Origin: VRUE01 sp963727465
GTDB taxonomy: Bacteria > Actinomycetota > Thermoleophilia > Solirubrobacterales > 70-9
Reading direction: 5' to 3'
Assembly (NCBI GenBank): GCA_963727465.1
Contig: CAVSGL010000012.1
Coordinates: 124,001-188,000, forward strand
Length of the DNA: 64,000 nt
The position numbers were made by a program, and so were the translations under genes. The notes under the pieces are model-generated. The model was given only the letters and a program-made list of their open reading frames with translations, was not told where the DNA came from and did no database searches. Positions 16,246-23,811 of the stretch are shown one piece after another. Position 1 is the stretch's first letter, and each line of letters starts with the position of its first letter.

Positions 16246-18753
16246 ATGGCGGCGTACGACCCCAAGGCGATCGAGCAGAAGTGGCAGCAGGTCTGGGCCG
16301 AGGAGAAGACCTGGGAGGTCGCCAACCCGGGGCAACCCGGCCACGACGGCTCCAAGCCCAAGTCCTACGTGCTGGAGATGCTGCCCTACCCGTCGGGCGA
16401 ACCCCACGTCGGTCATCTCAAGTGCTACGCGGTCGGCGACGCGATCGCCCACTTCCGCCGCCGTCACGGCTTCGAGGTGATCCACCCGATGGGCTACGAC
16501 GCCTTCGGCCTGCCGGCCGAGAACAACGCGATCAAGACCGGCGAGCCGCCGCGGGAGGCGACGGAGCGCTCGATCGAGTCCTTCCGCCGCCAGTTCCGCG
16601 AGTGGGGGATCTCGATCGACTGGTCGCGCGAGCTCGGCACCCACACGCCCGAGTACTACCGCTGGACCCAGTGGATCTTCCTGCGCCTGCTCGAGCGCGG
16701 CCTCGCCTACCGCGAGGAGGCGCCCGTGCAGTGGTGCCCCAAGGACGCCACCGTGCTCGCCAACGAGCAGGTCGTCGACGGCCGCTGCGAGCGCTGCGGC
16801 ACGCCGGTCGAACAGCGCCGGCTGGAGCAGTGGTTCTTCAGGATCACCGAGTACGCCGAGCGCCTGCTCGCCGACTTCGACCTGCTCGAGTCCTGGCCCG
16901 AGCACGTGGTGACCATGCAGCGCAACTGGATCGGCCGCTCCGAGGGCGCCGAGGTGACCTTCCGCTGCGACGAGCTCGAGCTCGACTTCCCCGTGTTCAC
17001 GACGCGGCCCGACACGCTGTTCGGCGCGACCTTCTTCGTCCTCGCGCCCGAGCACCCCGAGCTCGAGCGGCTGATCGCCGGCACGCCGGCCGAGGCTGAG
17101 GTGCGCGAGTACGTCAACGGCGTCGCCCGCGAGTCGGCCGAGGAGCGCGGCGACGAGGACAGGCCGAAGACCGGAGTGCCGCTCGGGCGCAGCGTCGTCA
17201 ACCCGGTCAACGGCGAGGTGATCCCGATGTTCGTCGCCGACTACGTGCTGATGGAGTACGGCACCGGGGCGATCATGGCGGTTCCCGCCCACGATGCCCG
17301 CGACTACGAGTTCGCCCGGGCCTTCGAGCTGCCGGTGAAGCGCGTGATCGAGGGAACCGACCCCGAGACGGCGCGCGACGAGGAGGGCCTGCCCTATCCG
17401 GGCAACGGACCGATGACGGCCTCCGGGCGCTTCGACGGCAGGCACAACCGCGAGGCCTACGAGGAGATCGTCGCCTGGCTCGCCGAGGAGGGGCGAGGCG
17501 AGTCGGCCGTCAACTACAGGCTGCGCGACTGGCTGGTCTCGCGCCAGCGCTACTGGGGGGCGCCGATCCCGGTCGTCTACTGCGAGGCGTGCGGGGAGGC
17601 GGGCGCCCCCGCGATCGTCCCCGTTCCGGAGGACCTGCTGCCGGTCGAGCTGCCGGAGATCGACGACTACGCGCCGCAGGGGCGCAGCCCGCTCGCCGCC
17701 GCCGAGGACTGGGTCGCTGCCGAGTGCCCGCGCTGCGGCGGCCCGGCGCGGCGCGAGACCGACACGATGGACACCTTCGTCGACTCCTCCTGGTACTTCA
17801 TCCGCTACCTCGACCCGCAGAACGAGGCGGCCGCCTGGGACCGCGCGGCGGCCGACCACTGGCTGCCGGTCGACCAGTACATCGGCGGGGTCGAGCACGC
17901 GATCCTGCACCTGATGTACGCGCGCTTCTTCACCAAGGCGCTCGCCGACCTCGACACGCTCTCGGTGCAGGAGCCGTTCGCCAACCTCTTCACCCAGGGA
18001 ATGATCACCCGCGACGGCGCCAAGATGTCGAAGTCGAAGGGCAACACGGTCAGCCCGGCCGAGTACGTCGAGCGCTACGGCGCCGATACGGCCCGCACCT
18101 ACGTCTGCTTCATGGGCCCGCCCGAGCGCGGTGGCGACTGGTCCGACGAGGGCGTCGAGGGGGTCAACCGCTTCCTCTCCCGCCTCTGGCGCCTCGGCGA
18201 GGAGGTCGGCGGGCGCGAGGCCGCGGACCTCGACGCGGCGGCCGGCGAGGGCGAGGCGCGCGAGCTGCTCGCCAAGGCGCACTGGGCGATCGACAAGGCG
18301 ACGCGCGATTTCGAGCGCGGCTTCCAGTTCAACACCGCGATCTCGGCGGTGATCGAGCTGGTCAACGATGCCTACCGGCTCAAGGACGGCCTCTACGAGG
18401 ACCCGGCCGGCGTCGCCGCGGTGCGCTTCGCGACCGCCACCGCCGCCTCGCTGATCTTCCCCTTCGCTCCGCACCTGGGCGCCGAGCTCTGGGAGCGGCT
18501 CGAGGGCGGACGCGTCTGGGAGCGGCCCTGGCCCAAGCCCGACCCCGAGCTGCTGGCCAAAGACACCTTTGCGCTGGTCGTCCAGGTCAACGGCAAGCTG
18601 CGCGACCGGATCGAGGTCGCCGCCGACGCCTCCGAAGCGGACCTGCTGGCGCTCGCGCGCGAGAGCGAGAAGGTGCGCCGCCACCTCGACGGCAAGCAGG
18701 TCGTCAAGGAGATAGTCGTGCCCGGAAAGCTCGTAAACCTGGTGGTTCGCTGA
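16246..18753 (+). CDS. leuS: Leucyl-tRNA synthetase
   Basis: An 835-residue class I synthetase of bacterial LeuRS type; it charges tRNA-Leu in the cytoplasm. The HIGH motif appears as PYPSGEPHVGHL near residues 48-58 and KMSKS near residue 593. Between them lies the inserted CP1 editing domain with TTRPDTLFGATFF, and the zinc-type cysteines WCPKD...CERCG precede it. The leucine-specific and anticodon-binding domains and the C-terminal extension (LVVQVNGKLRDRIEVAAD) are complete. There is no frame break over 2.5 kb. Confidence 0.97.
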   Translation: MAAYDPKAIEQKWQQVWAEEKTWEVANPGQPGHDGSKPKSYVLEMLPYPSGEPHVGHLKCYAVGDAIAHFRRRHGFEVIHPMGYDAFGLPAENNAIKTGEPPREATERSIESFRRQFREWGISIDWSRELGTHTPEYYRWTQWIFLRLLERGLAYREEAPVQWCPKDATVLANEQVVDGRCERCGTPVEQRRLEQWFFRITEYAERLLADFDLLESWPEHVVTMQRNWIGRSEGAEVTFRCDELELDFPVFTTRPDTLFGATFFVLAPEHPELERLIAGTPAEAEVREYVNGVARESAEERGDEDRPKTGVPLGRSVVNPVNGEVIPMFVADYVLMEYGTGAIMAVPAHDARDYEFARAFELPVKRVIEGTDPETARDEEGLPYPGNGPMTASGRFDGRHNREAYEEIVAWLAEEGRGESAVNYRLRDWLVSRQRYWGAPIPVVYCEACGEAGAPAIVPVPEDLLPVELPEIDDYAPQGRSPLAAAEDWVAAECPRCGGPARRETDTMDTFVDSSWYFIRYLDPQNEAAAWDRAAADHWLPVDQYIGGVEHAILHLMYARFFTKALADLDTLSVQEPFANLFTQGMITRDGAKMSKSKGNTVSPAEYVERYGADTARTYVCFMGPPERGGDWSDEGVEGVNRFLSRLWRLGEEVGGREAADLDAAAGEGEARELLAKAHWAIDKATRDFERGFQFNTAISAVIELVNDAYRLKDGLYEDPAGVAAVRFATATAASLIFPFAPHLGAELWERLEGGRVWERPWPKPDPELLAKDTFALVVQVNGKLRDRIEVAADASEADLLALARESEKVRRHLDGKQVVKEIVVPGKLVNLVVR

Positions 18754-18794
18754 GCTCCCGCAGCTCAGGTCGATTTATCTGGTACAAAGCCGCC

Positions 18795-19196
18795 GTGCTC
18801 GTCAGACGCCTGTCAGAAGCGCCCGCCGAGGAGTGGCACCGGCTGCGCTATCACGCGCTCATGGACGCCGGCCAGCTCGGCGCCCGCAACATGTCCGTGA
18901 CCTGGGTGGAGATCCCGGCGGGGGCGGAGCAGACGCTGCGCTCCGACGAGGGCGGCGAGCAGGTCTACGTCGTCGTCCGCGGCGGCGGCACGATGTCGGT
19001 CGCCGGTGACACGCAGAGCGTCGCCGAGGGCGATCTGATCCTCGTCCCGCCCGCCACCGACCACTCGATCGCCAATAACGGCGAGCAGGCGCTGGCCTGC
19101 GTCTCCGTGCAGTCGCCGCCGGTCGCCGCCTCCGATCTCTACAGCGATCAGCTCGCCGAGGTCGCCGGATACGACGAAGACGACGAAGGCCTGTAG
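18795..19196 (+). CDS. Cupin-domain protein
   Basis: GTG 18795 gives 133 residues. The central beta-barrel has cupin motif 1-like GAEQTLRSDEGGEQVYVVVRG and motif 2-like GDLILVPPATDHSIAN. Motif 1 keeps the glutamate and one histidine position appears replaced by serine (RSDEGGEQ), so metal binding may be incomplete. The C-terminal tail is acidic (DEDDEGL). Small stand-alone cupins serve as isomerases, storage or sensing domains; no specific role can be named. Transcribed in the same direction as leuS and comEA. Confidence 0.75.
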   Translation: MLVRRLSEAPAEEWHRLRYHALMDAGQLGARNMSVTWVEIPAGAEQTLRSDEGGEQVYVVVRGGGTMSVAGDTQSVAEGDLILVPPATDHSIANNGEQALACVSVQSPPVAASDLYSDQLAEVAGYDEDDEGL

Positions 19197-19206
19197 CTGA
19201 ATTTTT

Positions 19207-19232
19207 CGTTTGTGCGCGCCATGTGCGCGTCG
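19207..19232 (+). repeat. 26-bp dispersed repeat upstream of comEA (copy 1)
   Basis: The string CGTTTGTGCGCGCCA and the following 11 bases match 34514-34539 at 23 of 26 positions; the three differences are transitions. In both places it follows GAATTTT and lies 5' of a gene start, here 22 bp before comEA. It could be a regulator binding site or a fragment of a repeat family. Confidence 0.5.
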
Positions 19233-19254
19233 GGGTCGTTCACAGTCGCGGCCC

Positions 19255-19842
19255 ATGCCCGAGCTGTCGAGGTCCCAGGTCGTCGTCTATGGCGCCATCG
19301 CGATCGCGCTGCTGCTGGTCGGCGCGCGGGCAATCCGGGCCGAGGGCGACACGGGTGGTTCCTCCGCGGCCGCGGCGCCGGCGGCCGGCGGCTCCGCCGA
19401 ATTCAGCCTGAAGTCCAGCGGCGGGCCGGATGTCGTCGTCGACGTCGCCGGAGCGGTGCGCAGGCCCGGCGTCTACAGGCTGCCGGCGGGCGCGCGGGTG
19501 GTCGACGCGATCTCGCGCGCGGGCGGGCCGGATACGGGCGCAGCGCTGGAGGGAATCAACCGCGCCGCGCGGCTCGCCGACGGACAGCAGGTCGTGGTGC
19601 CTGCGCAGGGCCCCGGTGGGGCGGCGGTTTCCGCCGTGGCGGGCGAGGACGGCCCGATCAGCCTCGGCAGCGCCAGCGCCGAGCAGCTCGAAACGATCGA
19701 CGGGATCGGCCCGGTGACCGCAGGCAAGATCGTCGAATATCGCGACGCGCACGGCGGCCTCGCCTCGGTCGACCAGCTCGACCGGGTGCCCGGGATCGGG
19801 CCGGCGACGATGGAGTCGCTGCGCGGTCGCCTTCAGCCCTGA
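19255..19842 (+). CDS. comEA: Competence protein ComEA (membrane DNA receptor)
   Basis: ATG 19255 (MPELSRSQ) gives 195 residues. One transmembrane segment lies near residues 8-27, then an Ala/Gly linker, an SLBB domain around residues 58-110 (VVDVAGAVRRPGVYRLPAGA) and a C-terminal pair of helix-hairpin-helix motifs (LETIDGIGPVTAGKIVEYRD and VPGIGPATM). This is the standard ComEA architecture: it binds incoming double-stranded DNA outside the membrane and passes it to the ComEC channel. comEC follows 10 bp downstream. Natural competence is implied only as a possibility, since type IV pilus genes are not in the window. Confidence 0.92.
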   Translation: MPELSRSQVVVYGAIAIALLLVGARAIRAEGDTGGSSAAAAPAAGGSAEFSLKSSGGPDVVVDVAGAVRRPGVYRLPAGARVVDAISRAGGPDTGAALEGINRAARLADGQQVVVPAQGPGGAAVSAVAGEDGPISLGSASAEQLETIDGIGPVTAGKIVEYRDAHGGLASVDQLDRVPGIGPATMESLRGRLQP

Positions 19843-19852
19843 CGGCCCAACC

Positions 19853-21700
19853 GTGCCCCGTCCCGGCCTCCACCTGCCGTTGCTGCTCGTGGCGGCGGCG
19901 ATCGGCCTCGCCCTCGCCCACACGGGTGAGATCCGCGACCGCGCCGAGGCGGCGCTGGGGCGGGGGATGCCGGACCGCGAGGCGGCGCTCGCACGTGGCT
20001 TCGTCCTCGGCGAGGACGAGAGTGTCGACGCGGCCACGACGGAAGATTTCCGCCGCGCCGGGCTGGCGCATCTGCTCGCCGTCAGCGGCCAGAACGTCGC
20101 CCTGCTCGCCCTGCTGGCGATGCCGCTGCTCGGGGTCCTGGGAATGCCCCTGCGCACGCGGCTCGTCTGGGTGCTCGGCCTGATCGCCGTCTACGTGCCG
20201 CTCGCTGGCGCCGGCCCGTCGATCCAGCGGGCCGGGATCATGGGCGCCCTGAGCGTATTCGCCACGCTCTCCGGCAGGCGGGCGTCGCGCCTGTATGCCC
20301 TTGCCTTCGCGGCCGTCGCGTTGCTCGTGCTCGAGCCCGGAATCGCCGCCGACGTCGGCTGGCAGCTCAGCTTTGCCGCGGTGCTCGGCATCCTGCTGCT
20401 GGCGACGCCGCTGCGGATGGCAATCGCGAGACGGATCGGCCAGGGCGGCTGGCGCCGGGCGCTCGCCGACGGCGCCGCGATGACGATCGCCGCGACCCTC
20501 GCGACAGCGCCGCTGATCGCCTTCCATTTCGAAGAACTCTCGACGACGACGCTGCTCGCCAATCTGCTCGCGATGCCGGCGGTGGCGCCGGCGATGTGGC
20601 TGGGCATGCTCGCCGCGGCCACCGGCCAGCTCCCCGGCGCCCCGGTCGAGGCCCTGAACGCACTGAACGCGCCGCTGCTCGCCTACATCGCTCAGGTCGC
20701 CGCCTGGTGCGGCCGTCCGGCCTGGGCCAGTCTCCACGTGCACCTCGGCCTTGGCGGCCTCGTGGCGTCGTACCTGGCCGTCGCAACGGCTTCGGTTGGG
20801 CTGATTGCCCTGGCCCGCCACAGGCGCGGTCGAGCTTTTGATCGCTATGCGGTGAAAAGCTCGACCGCGGTGCGGTGGGGGGTGGCGGTGGCGCTCGTTG
20901 TCGCGGCGGTCGTGCTTGCGCCGCGCTTCGCCGGCGTAGAGCGGGGCGCTGCCGCATCGCCTTCCGGATTGCGCATCTCGGTCCTTGACGTCGGACAGGG
21001 CGATGCGATCCTGCTGCAACCCCGCGACGCCCCAGCGATCCTGGTCGACGGCGGTCCGCCCGGCGACGGATTGGCGGGCAAGCTGCGCCGCGCCGGCGTC
21101 GACCGTCTGGGGACGGCGGTCGTCACCCACGATCAGGCCGACCACGCCGGCGGCGTCCGCGACCTGCTCGGCGCGCTGCCGATCGGCCAGGTGCTGTTCG
21201 CGAGGCTGCGGCGCCCAACTCTGACCCGGATCAGGGCCGCGGGGATCGTCACCCGTCGCCTCGCGGCCGGTACGGAGCTGCGCGACGGCGGCCTGCGGCT
21301 CGACGTGCTCTGGCCCCCGCGAGAGCTGCTCGCCGAACCCCGGCCGGGAGAGGACCCGAATGCGCTGGCGATCGTCGTGCTGGCACGCTGGAGGCGCTTC
21401 TCGATGCTGCTCACCGCCGACGCCGAGTCCGCGGCGACGCCGCTCGACCCCGGTCCGGTCGACGTCCTCAAGGTCGCCCACCACGGCAGCGACGACGCCG
21501 GGCTCGGCGCCCTGCTCGAGCGCGCGCGGCCGAAGCTGGCGGTGATCTCGGTCGGGGCCGGCAATCCCTTCGGCCATCCGACTCCGGCGACGCTCGCGAC
21601 GCTCGCTCGCCATCGCATTCGCACGCTGCGGACCGACCGCGACGGCACCGTCGTGATCGACGTTCGGGGAGGCCGGTTCGGCGTCAGCGCCGGGGGCTGA
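19853..21700 (+). CDS. comEC: ComEC/Rec2-type DNA uptake channel protein
   Basis: A 615-residue protein with an N-terminal helix, the polytopic Competence domain (LAHLLAVSGQNVALLALLAM is its signature) and a C-terminal metallo-beta-lactamase-like domain with VVTHDQADHAGGV (near residue 422) and KVAHHGSDDAG. ComEC moves one DNA strand across the membrane. It is shorter than Bacillus ComEC because the N-terminal OB-fold region (DUF4131) is missing or very reduced. A palindromic element (20826-20868) encodes residues about 325-339 between the last membrane helices without breaking the frame. GTG 19853 follows comEA by 10 bp. Confidence 0.92.
   Translation: MPRPGLHLPLLLVAAAIGLALAHTGEIRDRAEAALGRGMPDREAALARGFVLGEDESVDAATTEDFRRAGLAHLLAVSGQNVALLALLAMPLLGVLGMPLRTRLVWVLGLIAVYVPLAGAGPSIQRAGIMGALSVFATLSGRRASRLYALAFAAVALLVLEPGIAADVGWQLSFAAVLGILLLATPLRMAIARRIGQGGWRRALADGAAMTIAATLATAPLIAFHFEELSTTTLLANLLAMPAVAPAMWLGMLAAATGQLPGAPVEALNALNAPLLAYIAQVAAWCGRPAWASLHVHLGLGGLVASYLAVATASVGLIALARHRRGRAFDRYAVKSSTAVRWGVAVALVVAAVVLAPRFAGVERGAAASPSGLRISVLDVGQGDAILLQPRDAPAILVDGGPPGDGLAGKLRRAGVDRLGTAVVTHDQADHAGGVRDLLGALPIGQVLFARLRRPTLTRIRAAGIVTRRLAAGTELRDGGLRLDVLWPPRELLAEPRPGEDPNALAIVVLARWRRFSMLLTADAESAATPLDPGPVDVLKVAHHGSDDAGLGALLERARPKLAVISVGAGNPFGHPTPATLATLARHRIRTLRTDRDGTVVIDVRGGRFGVSAGG
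20826..20868 (+). repeat. Palindromic element D2 inside comEC
   Basis: Arms 20826-20839 and 20855-20868 (GCGGTCGAGCTTTT and its exact complement) enclose the loop GATCGCTATGCGGTG, itself nearly symmetrical about CGCTATGCG. The reverse complement of 26770-26806 has the same build: GTCGAG arms, an A/T run, then CGCTATGCG. The element encodes GRAFDRYAVKSSTA, which sits between hydrophobic segments LAVATASVGLIALA and VAVALVVAAVVLA. Confidence 0.85.
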
Positions 21701-21813
21701 GCAAGGGGCTCCGCGTGTTGGGGCGAGAAACTCAACGAATCGACGAATCGATTTTGGGTTTATCGGTCCGACCTGCTCATGGGTGGGACTCGCGGGGCCG
21801 ATTTGACGTATTG

Positions 21814-22536
21814 GTGCAATACAAGCGCGGACTTCAGCGGTTGCGATCGGGCGTCCTCGGAGACGGCCTCCTGGAGCGGGCCCGGGCGATCTCCCTCGCG
21901 CTGCTCGGCGCCACCGCGGCGGTCGGCCTGGCGATCGTCGCACTCGCCCTGAACCAGGGGTGGCCGCTCGTCGACGGCAGCGGGATTCCGGCAGCTCCCC
22001 CTCTGCATCAGCACGTCGGCGACGCGACCGTCGCCGCGCGATCGCAGCCGCCGGCCAGGTCCCGCACCGCGGATCGGCGGGGCTCGGTCGCCCGGTCGTC
22101 CGGCGAGGCCGGGTCGAGGGGGTCCGGTCCCGCCCAGAGCCCGGCTCCAGCCCCGTCCAGTGAGCTCGTGATTACGCCGGCGACCCCCGCGCCGGCGCCC
22201 GAGCGAAAACCCAAGCCGCAGAACGAACACAAGCCGAGTCAGCAGGGCCCAGCCCGGGCAGAACCGGACCAACAGGCGACGCCAGACCAACCGGCGCCGT
22301 CGCCCGCGCCGCAGCCGGAAGCGTCGAGCCCGCCGAAGGAAGCCCCTGCCGCGACCGACCCGCCGGCGACCGCCTCCGGCGCTCCGGAAGAATCGAACGT
22401 CCCCTCGTGGAGCAACGGCAACGGCCACGCCTACGGTCGCGGCGACGGTTGGAGCGGACAGGGCCACGACTCCAGCGCCTCCGACGGCTGGAACGAAGGC
22501 CACGGCCGGGGCCAGTTCGACGGTAACGACCGGTAG
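21814..22536 (+). CDS. Single-pass membrane protein with long Pro/Ser/Ala-rich external region
   Basis: GTG 21814 gives 240 residues. One transmembrane helix lies near residues 28-48 (LALLGATAAVGLAIVALAL). The rest is low-complexity: Pro/Ala/Ser/Gln-rich with many repeated PxP steps up to about residue 200, then a Gly/Asn/His/Ser tail (NGNGHAYGRGDGWSGQGHD). I recognise no family; such sequences usually span the cell wall. Glu codons are mostly GAA, unlike the GAG-rich housekeeping neighbours. An in-frame TTG at 21811 or a start further upstream is possible. It lies between comEC and holA. Confidence 0.6.
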   Translation: MQYKRGLQRLRSGVLGDGLLERARAISLALLGATAAVGLAIVALALNQGWPLVDGSGIPAAPPLHQHVGDATVAARSQPPARSRTADRRGSVARSSGEAGSRGSGPAQSPAPAPSSELVITPATPAPAPERKPKPQNEHKPSQQGPARAEPDQQATPDQPAPSPAPQPEASSPPKEAPAATDPPATASGAPEESNVPSWSNGNGHAYGRGDGWSGQGHDSSASDGWNEGHGRGQFDGNDR

Positions 22537-22551
22537 GCCCGGCTGCGCCTC

Positions 22552-22557
22552 TAGACT
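22552..22557 (+). promoter_or_regulatory. -10 box of holA
   Basis: TAGACT lies 9 nt before the TTG start of holA, consistent with a leader of at most a few bases. Confidence 0.45.
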
Positions 22558-22566
22558 CGGCTCACT

Positions 22567-23544
22567 TTGGCCGAGCTGCACTCGCTCTACCTGATTGCCG
22601 GCACCGACGGGGCGAAAATCGACGCGACGAGGGCGCGCCTGCGCTCGCGCGCCGAGCGCGACGGGGGCGCCGCGGCGCTGGAGGTGTTCGAGCCGGGCGA
22701 GGGCCGGGGCGCGCCGGACCACGAGGCGCTGCTCGCCGCGATCCCGGCGATGTCGCTGACCGAATCGCGCCGCTTCCTGCTCGCCGACGGGGTCGAGCGC
22801 TGGCGGGACCGCCAGCTCGACGCGGTCAGCGAGGCGCTGGCCGGGCTGCCTCCCGACCTCAGCGTCGTGCTGATCGCCCGGGCCAAGGCGCCGGCCAAGC
22901 TGCTGCGGGCGGTCAGGGCGGCCGAGGGCGAGATCCACGAGTTCGAAGCGCCGAAGGCGCGGGACATGCCGCGCGTCCTCGTCGCCGACGCCAAGCGGCT
23001 CGGCTTCCGCCTGGAGCCGGCGGCGGCGCGCATGCTGGTCGACCGGATGGGGGCGAATCCGCAGCGCCTCCACAACGAGCTCGAGCGCCTCGCGCTCTGG
23101 GCGGGCGAGGGCGGGGGGGTCGGCGCCGCCGACCTCGACGCGATGATCGCCGACACCTCGGAGGCGGCGGTGTGGGCCCTCTCGGACGCGCTGCTGGAGC
23201 GCGATGCCCCGGCGGCGCTGCGGATCGGCGAGCGGCTGATCGCCCAGGGCGAGAACGTCACCGGCCTGATCTACGGGCTCGCCTCGCGGCTGCGCAAAGC
23301 CTGCTCCGCCGCGGCGATGCTGGAAGAGGGCGTGCCGCCGGCGCAGGTCGAGTCGAAGCTGGGCATGCATCCCTACGCGGCCAAGCAGCTCGTGCGCCGC
23401 CTCCAGGACGCCGAGCTCGAAGATCTGCGCGCCGCGACGATCGCCCTCGCCGACCTCAAGGTGTGGCTCCGCGGCGGCGCGGATTATGGAGACGAGCTGG
23501 CGCTGACCCTGGCGCTGCGTGCCGCGGCCGGCGTCGCTGCCTGA
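22567..23544 (+). CDS. holA: DNA polymerase III delta subunit
   Basis: A 325-residue HolA, the clamp-loader subunit that opens the beta clamp. The N-terminal AAA-like region begins LHSLYLIAGTDGAKIDATRA; the ATP-binding motifs are absent, as in all delta subunits. Diagnostic segments are LERLALWAG, the DTSEAAVWALSDALLERDAP stretch and the C-terminal collar domain (LIYGLASRLRKACSAAAMLE, GMHPYAAKQLVRRLQ). TTG 22567 is the start used. It is followed head-to-tail by rpsT on the opposite strand with no gap, a holA-rpsT association found in many bacteria. Confidence 0.92.
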   Translation: MAELHSLYLIAGTDGAKIDATRARLRSRAERDGGAAALEVFEPGEGRGAPDHEALLAAIPAMSLTESRRFLLADGVERWRDRQLDAVSEALAGLPPDLSVVLIARAKAPAKLLRAVRAAEGEIHEFEAPKARDMPRVLVADAKRLGFRLEPAAARMLVDRMGANPQRLHNELERLALWAGEGGGVGAADLDAMIADTSEAAVWALSDALLERDAPAALRIGERLIAQGENVTGLIYGLASRLRKACSAAAMLEEGVPPAQVESKLGMHPYAAKQLVRRLQDAELEDLRAATIALADLKVWLRGGADYGDELALTLALRAAAGVAA

Positions 23545-23811
23545 CTACTTCGCCGCGCCGGCCGCGAGCTTGGCGGCTCGTGACTTCTTACGCGAAGCGG
23601 TGTTCTTGTGCAGGGCGCCCTTCTGGACGGCCTTGTCGATGCGCGAGACGAGCGCGCGGTGCTCGGTCTCGATCGCGTTCGCGTCGCCGCCCTCGACGGC
23701 CTGCTCCAGTCGCCTGAAGTAGGTCTTCACGGTGCTCGTCATCAGCCGGTTCTCGGTTCGCTCCCGACCGCTGCGTAGGATCCGCTTCTTCTGTGAGGCT
23801 ATATTCGCCAT
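23545..23811 (-). CDS. rpsT: 30S ribosomal protein S20
   Basis: An 88-residue S20 starting MANIASQKKRILRSGRERTE, the canonical N-terminus that contacts 16S rRNA. It ends in an Ala/Lys-rich helix (KKSRAAKLAAGAAK). The length equals the usual 85-90 residues. Its start codon overlaps the divergent murJ start codon by 2 bp, so each gene's promoter must lie inside the other's coding region. A -10-like TATAGT on this strand (23831-23826) lies 14 nt upstream of the ATG. Confidence 0.96.
   Translation of the reverse strand: MANIASQKKRILRSGRERTENRLMTSTVKTYFRRLEQAVEGGDANAIETEHRALVSRIDKAVQKGALHKNTASRKKSRAAKLAAGAAK

Noticed and set aside
16225..18684. A long minus-strand open frame (about 819 codons) opposite leuS, and a similar one opposite the RNase E/G gene (337-2088)
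   Set aside because: At this GC content antisense frames of strong genes stay open because stop codons are rare; the translations are low-complexity Arg/Ala/Asp/Leu-rich with no recognisable domain.
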